Origin: Clarireedia homoeocarpa
Taxonomy: Eukaryota; Ascomycota; Leotiomycetes; Helotiales; Rutstroemiaceae
Assembly: GCA_001465935.1 (NCBI GenBank)
Contig: LNKV01000013.1
Location: 620,001 to 684,000, forward strand
Direction: 5' to 3'
DNA: 64,000 nucleotides
Shown here one piece after another: positions 60,885 to 64,000 of the stretch; position 1 is the stretch's first letter; each line of letters opens with the position of its first letter. The notes beneath the pieces are model-generated. The model did not search any database. It worked only from the letters and a program-made list of their open reading frames with translations, and was not told the origin of the DNA. Both the position numbers and the translations under genes were made by a program.

Positions 60885-61312
60885 AGACTAGGTGGGGGGT
60901 CTGAGTATGGTATAACGAATAGAGTGTGATTTTACTGTTCTGGCATGGATAGGTTTTTTGTTGCAGTGGTCAACGAATGGTACGCATAGTATGGGGCGTT
61001 TTGCTTGTTTTTCGAAGGCGCATTCAATAGATAGATATCCGAAATTGAGCTTCAAGTCGGAAGCAATGTCAATCACAATGAACAGTATAGCGAATAATAT
61101 CAAGAAGTGTTTTGCTTGAGTCATTCAATTGCTTTTAGATCCTCATGCTACACTAGCTACCGAGTGACCAACATCCCCACAACCGTAGAAACCCGTTCCT
61201 CTTTATTGTCACAATTCCAAACCCCAATCGCCTGCTATTGGACGAACACTTGATGCTCATGCGAGGCTGGAGCAGGAAGGTAGGTGTATCATATCGCATC
61301 CAAGAATTGAAT
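60885..61312. other. Intergenic region, convergent
   Basis: About 430 bp holding the 3' ends of the TUG-like and eL36 genes. No gene is seen. Confidence 0.55.
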
Positions 61313-61870
61313 TTAGTGACCAGCTCTTCTGGACTCAGCAATGACACCTTGCAACTCGTCGACCTTGGCCTTAGCACGGCCGAATGTACCGAGCTAATGG
61401 GAGATTGTCAGAACCTGATCACACACAAATACACGGATTGAGGCAAGGGAGAGTGGAAACATACCCTCTTCTTGGCGAGCTTACGGGCACGCTTGTCCTT
61501 GCTGTTGCGGAGCAATTCAATGACTCTGCGCTCATATGGGGCAAGACTATTCATTCATTCATTAGTAAATGTGCCTTCACATTCTACCTCAGTCGTAATG
61601 GATTAGAAAAAGTACATACCCAGAGACCTCCTTGACAATCTCCCTGACAAACGCAGTGCGCTTGCTCAAATGACCCTTGGTTCTGCTAACTCTGGGCTTG
61701 GAGACACGAGCCTCGGTTTTCTATAAAAACAATTCGCATCAGCGCCGGTCCATCTTCATGAAAGAGAAGATACTCCAAGAGTTGAGACGGGCATTGTATC
61801 TGTGTTAACGTACGTGTCCTTTGTTGAGACCGACAATGAGGCCGGTGCGGGCTTTCTTTTCGGCTGCCAT
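61313..61870 (-). CDS. RPL36: 60S ribosomal protein eL36
   Basis: A small basic protein of the large ribosomal subunit. Four exons (61814-61870, 61620-61720, 61465-61546, 61313-61393) give 106 residues, the usual length. The start MAAEKKARTGLIVGLNKGH, then VSKPRVSRTKGHLSKRTAFV, LAPYERRVIELLRNSKDKRA and RKLAKKRLGTFGRAKAKVDE match the family closely. Three introns in a gene this short is common for fungal ribosomal protein genes. The first intron follows the 19th codon. Splice phases agree. Confidence 0.96.
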
Positions 61871-62354
61871 TGTTGAGTTTGGCGGTGGAAGTTGTCGATG
61901 TCGTTGGTTGTCGTGAGGAAAATCAACTCGCAAGAGGTAAAATAAAATAAGAAAGTTCGAGGTGGAGATTTGGAAATCGACGCTTGTGCGTCACGTGTAG
62001 CTAAGATGGTGATTAAGCGAGAATTTTTGTTTCTTGGCGCTGTGTTGCGCTGTTGCGCCGCCGACTCCCATTAAAAGAACATAAATCTTGAATACACAAA
62101 AATCCTAAGTGGTGATATCAAAAAGTTTTGACGATGCCAGAAAAGTGCACTGGAATTAATCTCTATTATTTTGTGACTTTACAAATGGCTCTGAAGCTGT
62201 TGTTACTCCTCGTCACTCGAAGTGCTGTGGGAGAATTGTGAGTTCGATTGCAATATTTGTAATTCTGTCTTCCTCTCTAATTACTACAAACGCAAACAAA
62301 AGCCTGATGGAAGCACTTTTGTTGGAGATGCTTCTCATCCAATCTACACTCCAT
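61871..62354. other. Intergenic region
   Basis: Promoter side of eL36 and 3' flank of the FAD monooxygenase. A TATA-like or T-rich core is not obvious. Nothing else is seen. Confidence 0.5.
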
Positions 62355-63710
62355 CTATCGACCGCCACGTTTCACTTCGATATCGCTCCGCTTTAATTCC
62401 TTAAACACATCTCTTGCATCAGTCAACATCTTACCAATGTCGGCGGTCCAGACCCATTTCTGATTTTCCTCAACTAATGGCAACAATCTTTCATGACTGG
62501 TTTCCCCACCGTCTGGATTTTGCATGTCAAACAGCATACCGTTAACTCGGGACCTTCTTACAAGTTCTTGAGATCTCGGTCGCCTGATACGGTCGTATGC
62601 TTGGAATGCAAACTTAATGTCGGCCGTTGAGGATATAAGCTCTGGTGTGAGTAGCCCACTGAGAAGATGAGCATCTTCAATTGCGAAGCCTGCTCCTGCA
62701 CCACAGTGTGGTGTTGTAGCATGTGCAGCGTCTCCTAGCAAGCAAAAATTTCCCTTCGCATACGTTGAGGCTGGCAGATGATCAAATAATGCCCACTTTT
62801 CCGGGTTCTCAATGAGCTGCAGAAGATTAGCAGTCTACTAGAGAGGTTGTGAAGCACAACATACCTCAAGGATTTTCAAAACTTTCTTGCCCCAGCCCTT
62901 GAAATCTTGCATGACTTCATCTCTTGAAGATGGAATCACCCAGCGTCTATCTGTCCAAGGAGTACCTTCGGAATCTCTGAATACAACAAAGTTGACCGCT
63001 GCGCCATTAAGAATAGGCATCATCACGATATGCCCGCCGCGTCCAACAATCAAGTGGCGCATCTCCATATCTTTATCGACACTCTCCACAGCTTTCTTCA
63101 TAGGTACGACTTTTCTGTATGCATATTTGCCACTGTAAACTGCTTTTGAAGTCACATCATCGTCGCCTAATAGGATTCGCCGACAATTTGATCTAATGCC
63201 ATCACAGCCAATCACAGCATCGGCGATTGCCTCATCCCCATCCCCGAACACTATCTTCATCTTTCCATCATCTACCTCATGTACATCAAGCACCTTCTTA
63301 CCAAATTCGGTTTTCACGCCTGCCGGAATGAGCTTCACCAATTCATTTAGAAAATGTGCCCTAGAGCCAGCTACGTGTAGAAAATCTTCCTCATTCAAGA
63401 TTTCTGCAATCAGATCGAAACCGTCACTCATTCCATCACGGAAGTCAAACCAAACGTGATCTTTCTCGGGCCGCAGATTTTTAGCTTTTACTTTGTCCCA
63501 CGCATCCTCGACCGAGGGAGAGATCAACCTCATTGCACGGCACGCATTTAACCCGAATCCAACACCTGCTCCTATCTCCGAAAATGCAGGACGCGATTCG
63601 TATATCGTTATCTGAAAAGATGTATGAATTGCAAGCGCGATAGAGAGTGTGACTCCGCCGATGCCTGCGCCAACTATAGCAATGGAGATAGGTGGGGCCG
63701 TATGATTCAT
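62355..63710 (-). CDS. FAD-dependent monooxygenase (salicylate hydroxylase-like)
   Basis: A group A flavoprotein hydroxylase that uses NAD(P)H and oxygen, usually on aromatic or polyketide-like substrates. Two exons (62865-63710, 62355-62816) give 435 residues. The dinucleotide-binding motif IAIVGAGIGGVTLSIAL is at residues 10-26, the DG motif AVIGCDGIRSNCR is in the middle, and the second FAD motif FCLLGDAAHATTPHCGAGAG is near 305-325, all three hallmarks of the family. The intron junction joins KILE to LIENPEKWALFDHLP in phase. The frame is open 22 codons further upstream to an ATG at 63776; the start at 63710 is chosen because the FAD motif normally begins near residue 10. No signal peptide. 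Substrate unknown; no partner genes are visible before the right edge. Confidence 0.9.
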
Positions 63711-64000
63711 TTTCTGACTTAATCGCTGTGAGATTGGGTTTGAAAAATAAGAAAACAGCGGGGTAATGCCTTTCATATTTATCGATTTCTCATGTGGGTG
63801 CCACTACCAATCACAATACGGAGGTCCGGATGGGGGGTTTAAAATGCCAAGCCACAATTCTTGCTTCCATTATATCTCCTTTTTAGCTATATTAGTGGCG
63901 CAATCATTCATAATTAGTCACTTCTACAATAATGGAGATATTGGTAGCGGAATCAACCTGAATACAGCCGACAAGATACTCCCTGCACAAAGTTTCTTTA
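63711..64000. other. Right-edge upstream region
   Basis: Promoter side of the FAD monooxygenase up to the window end. AT-rich, no gene start recognised. Confidence 0.45.

Noticed and set aside
1..64000. tRNA, rRNA, CRISPR, transposon or viral sequences
   Set aside because: I looked for cloverleaf box B-like motifs, direct-repeat spacer patterns, reverse transcriptase or transposase motifs and long terminal repeats, and saw none that I could support by eye.

Overview
This window looks like chromosomal DNA of a filamentous ascomycete. Genes are split by short introns (mostly 45-110 bp, GT-AG), intergenic spaces are a few hundred bp to several kb, and the gene set is typical of Pezizomycotina. 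Overall style suggests Leotiomycetes (a Botrytis/Sclerotinia-like helotialean), but that placement is inference. There are no tRNA or rRNA genes, CRISPR arrays or intact transposons that I can see.

Layout. 1-1604: 3' part of an ALG6-type glucosyltransferase gene. 2706-4305: a secreted, Ser-rich, cupredoxin-like single-pass membrane protein. 5983-14249: a small accessory block with a CYP52-like P450 (minus), a tiny membrane-protein gene (minus), an extra ceramide synthase with a TLC domain (plus) and a CYP65-like P450 (minus). 14250-24700: sparse, with small orphan ORFs, the thioredoxin-PITH gene (18888-20104) and a multi-exon orphan on the minus strand (21698-23590). 24703-27037: Prp39 splicing factor. 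27038-33558: a 6.5-kb microsatellite-rich stretch without a supportable gene. 33559-38153: a large PX-PH-RhoGAP protein (Bem3-like). 39502-40748: epoxide hydrolase. 41171-46314: an ABCC-type full transporter in 16 exons. 47542-48828: 14-3-3 protein (minus) with an 8-nt microexon. About 51476-53227: two adjacent decayed genes (a metallophosphoesterase and an unknown). 53837-57064: SERCA-type calcium ATPase. 57717-58661: proteasome beta-3 subunit (minus). 59307-60884: TUG/UBX4-like protein. 61313-61870: ribosomal protein eL36 (minus). 62355-63710: FAD-dependent monooxygenase (minus).

Most genes are housekeeping: N-glycosylation, splicing, polarity/Rho signalling, 14-3-3 signalling, calcium homeostasis, the proteasome and the ribosome. 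The accessory content is the P450/ceramide synthase block, the epoxide hydrolase next to an ABCC exporter, the FAD monooxygenase near the right edge, and the decayed pair at 51.5-53.2 kb. The most interesting hypothesis is that the ceramide synthase paralogue flanked by two P450 genes is part of a small lipid-modifying or self-protection cluster. No backbone synthase is visible here. I found no convincing entirely new system. Exon coordinates were worked out by hand from frames, splice sites and family resemblance, without alignment.
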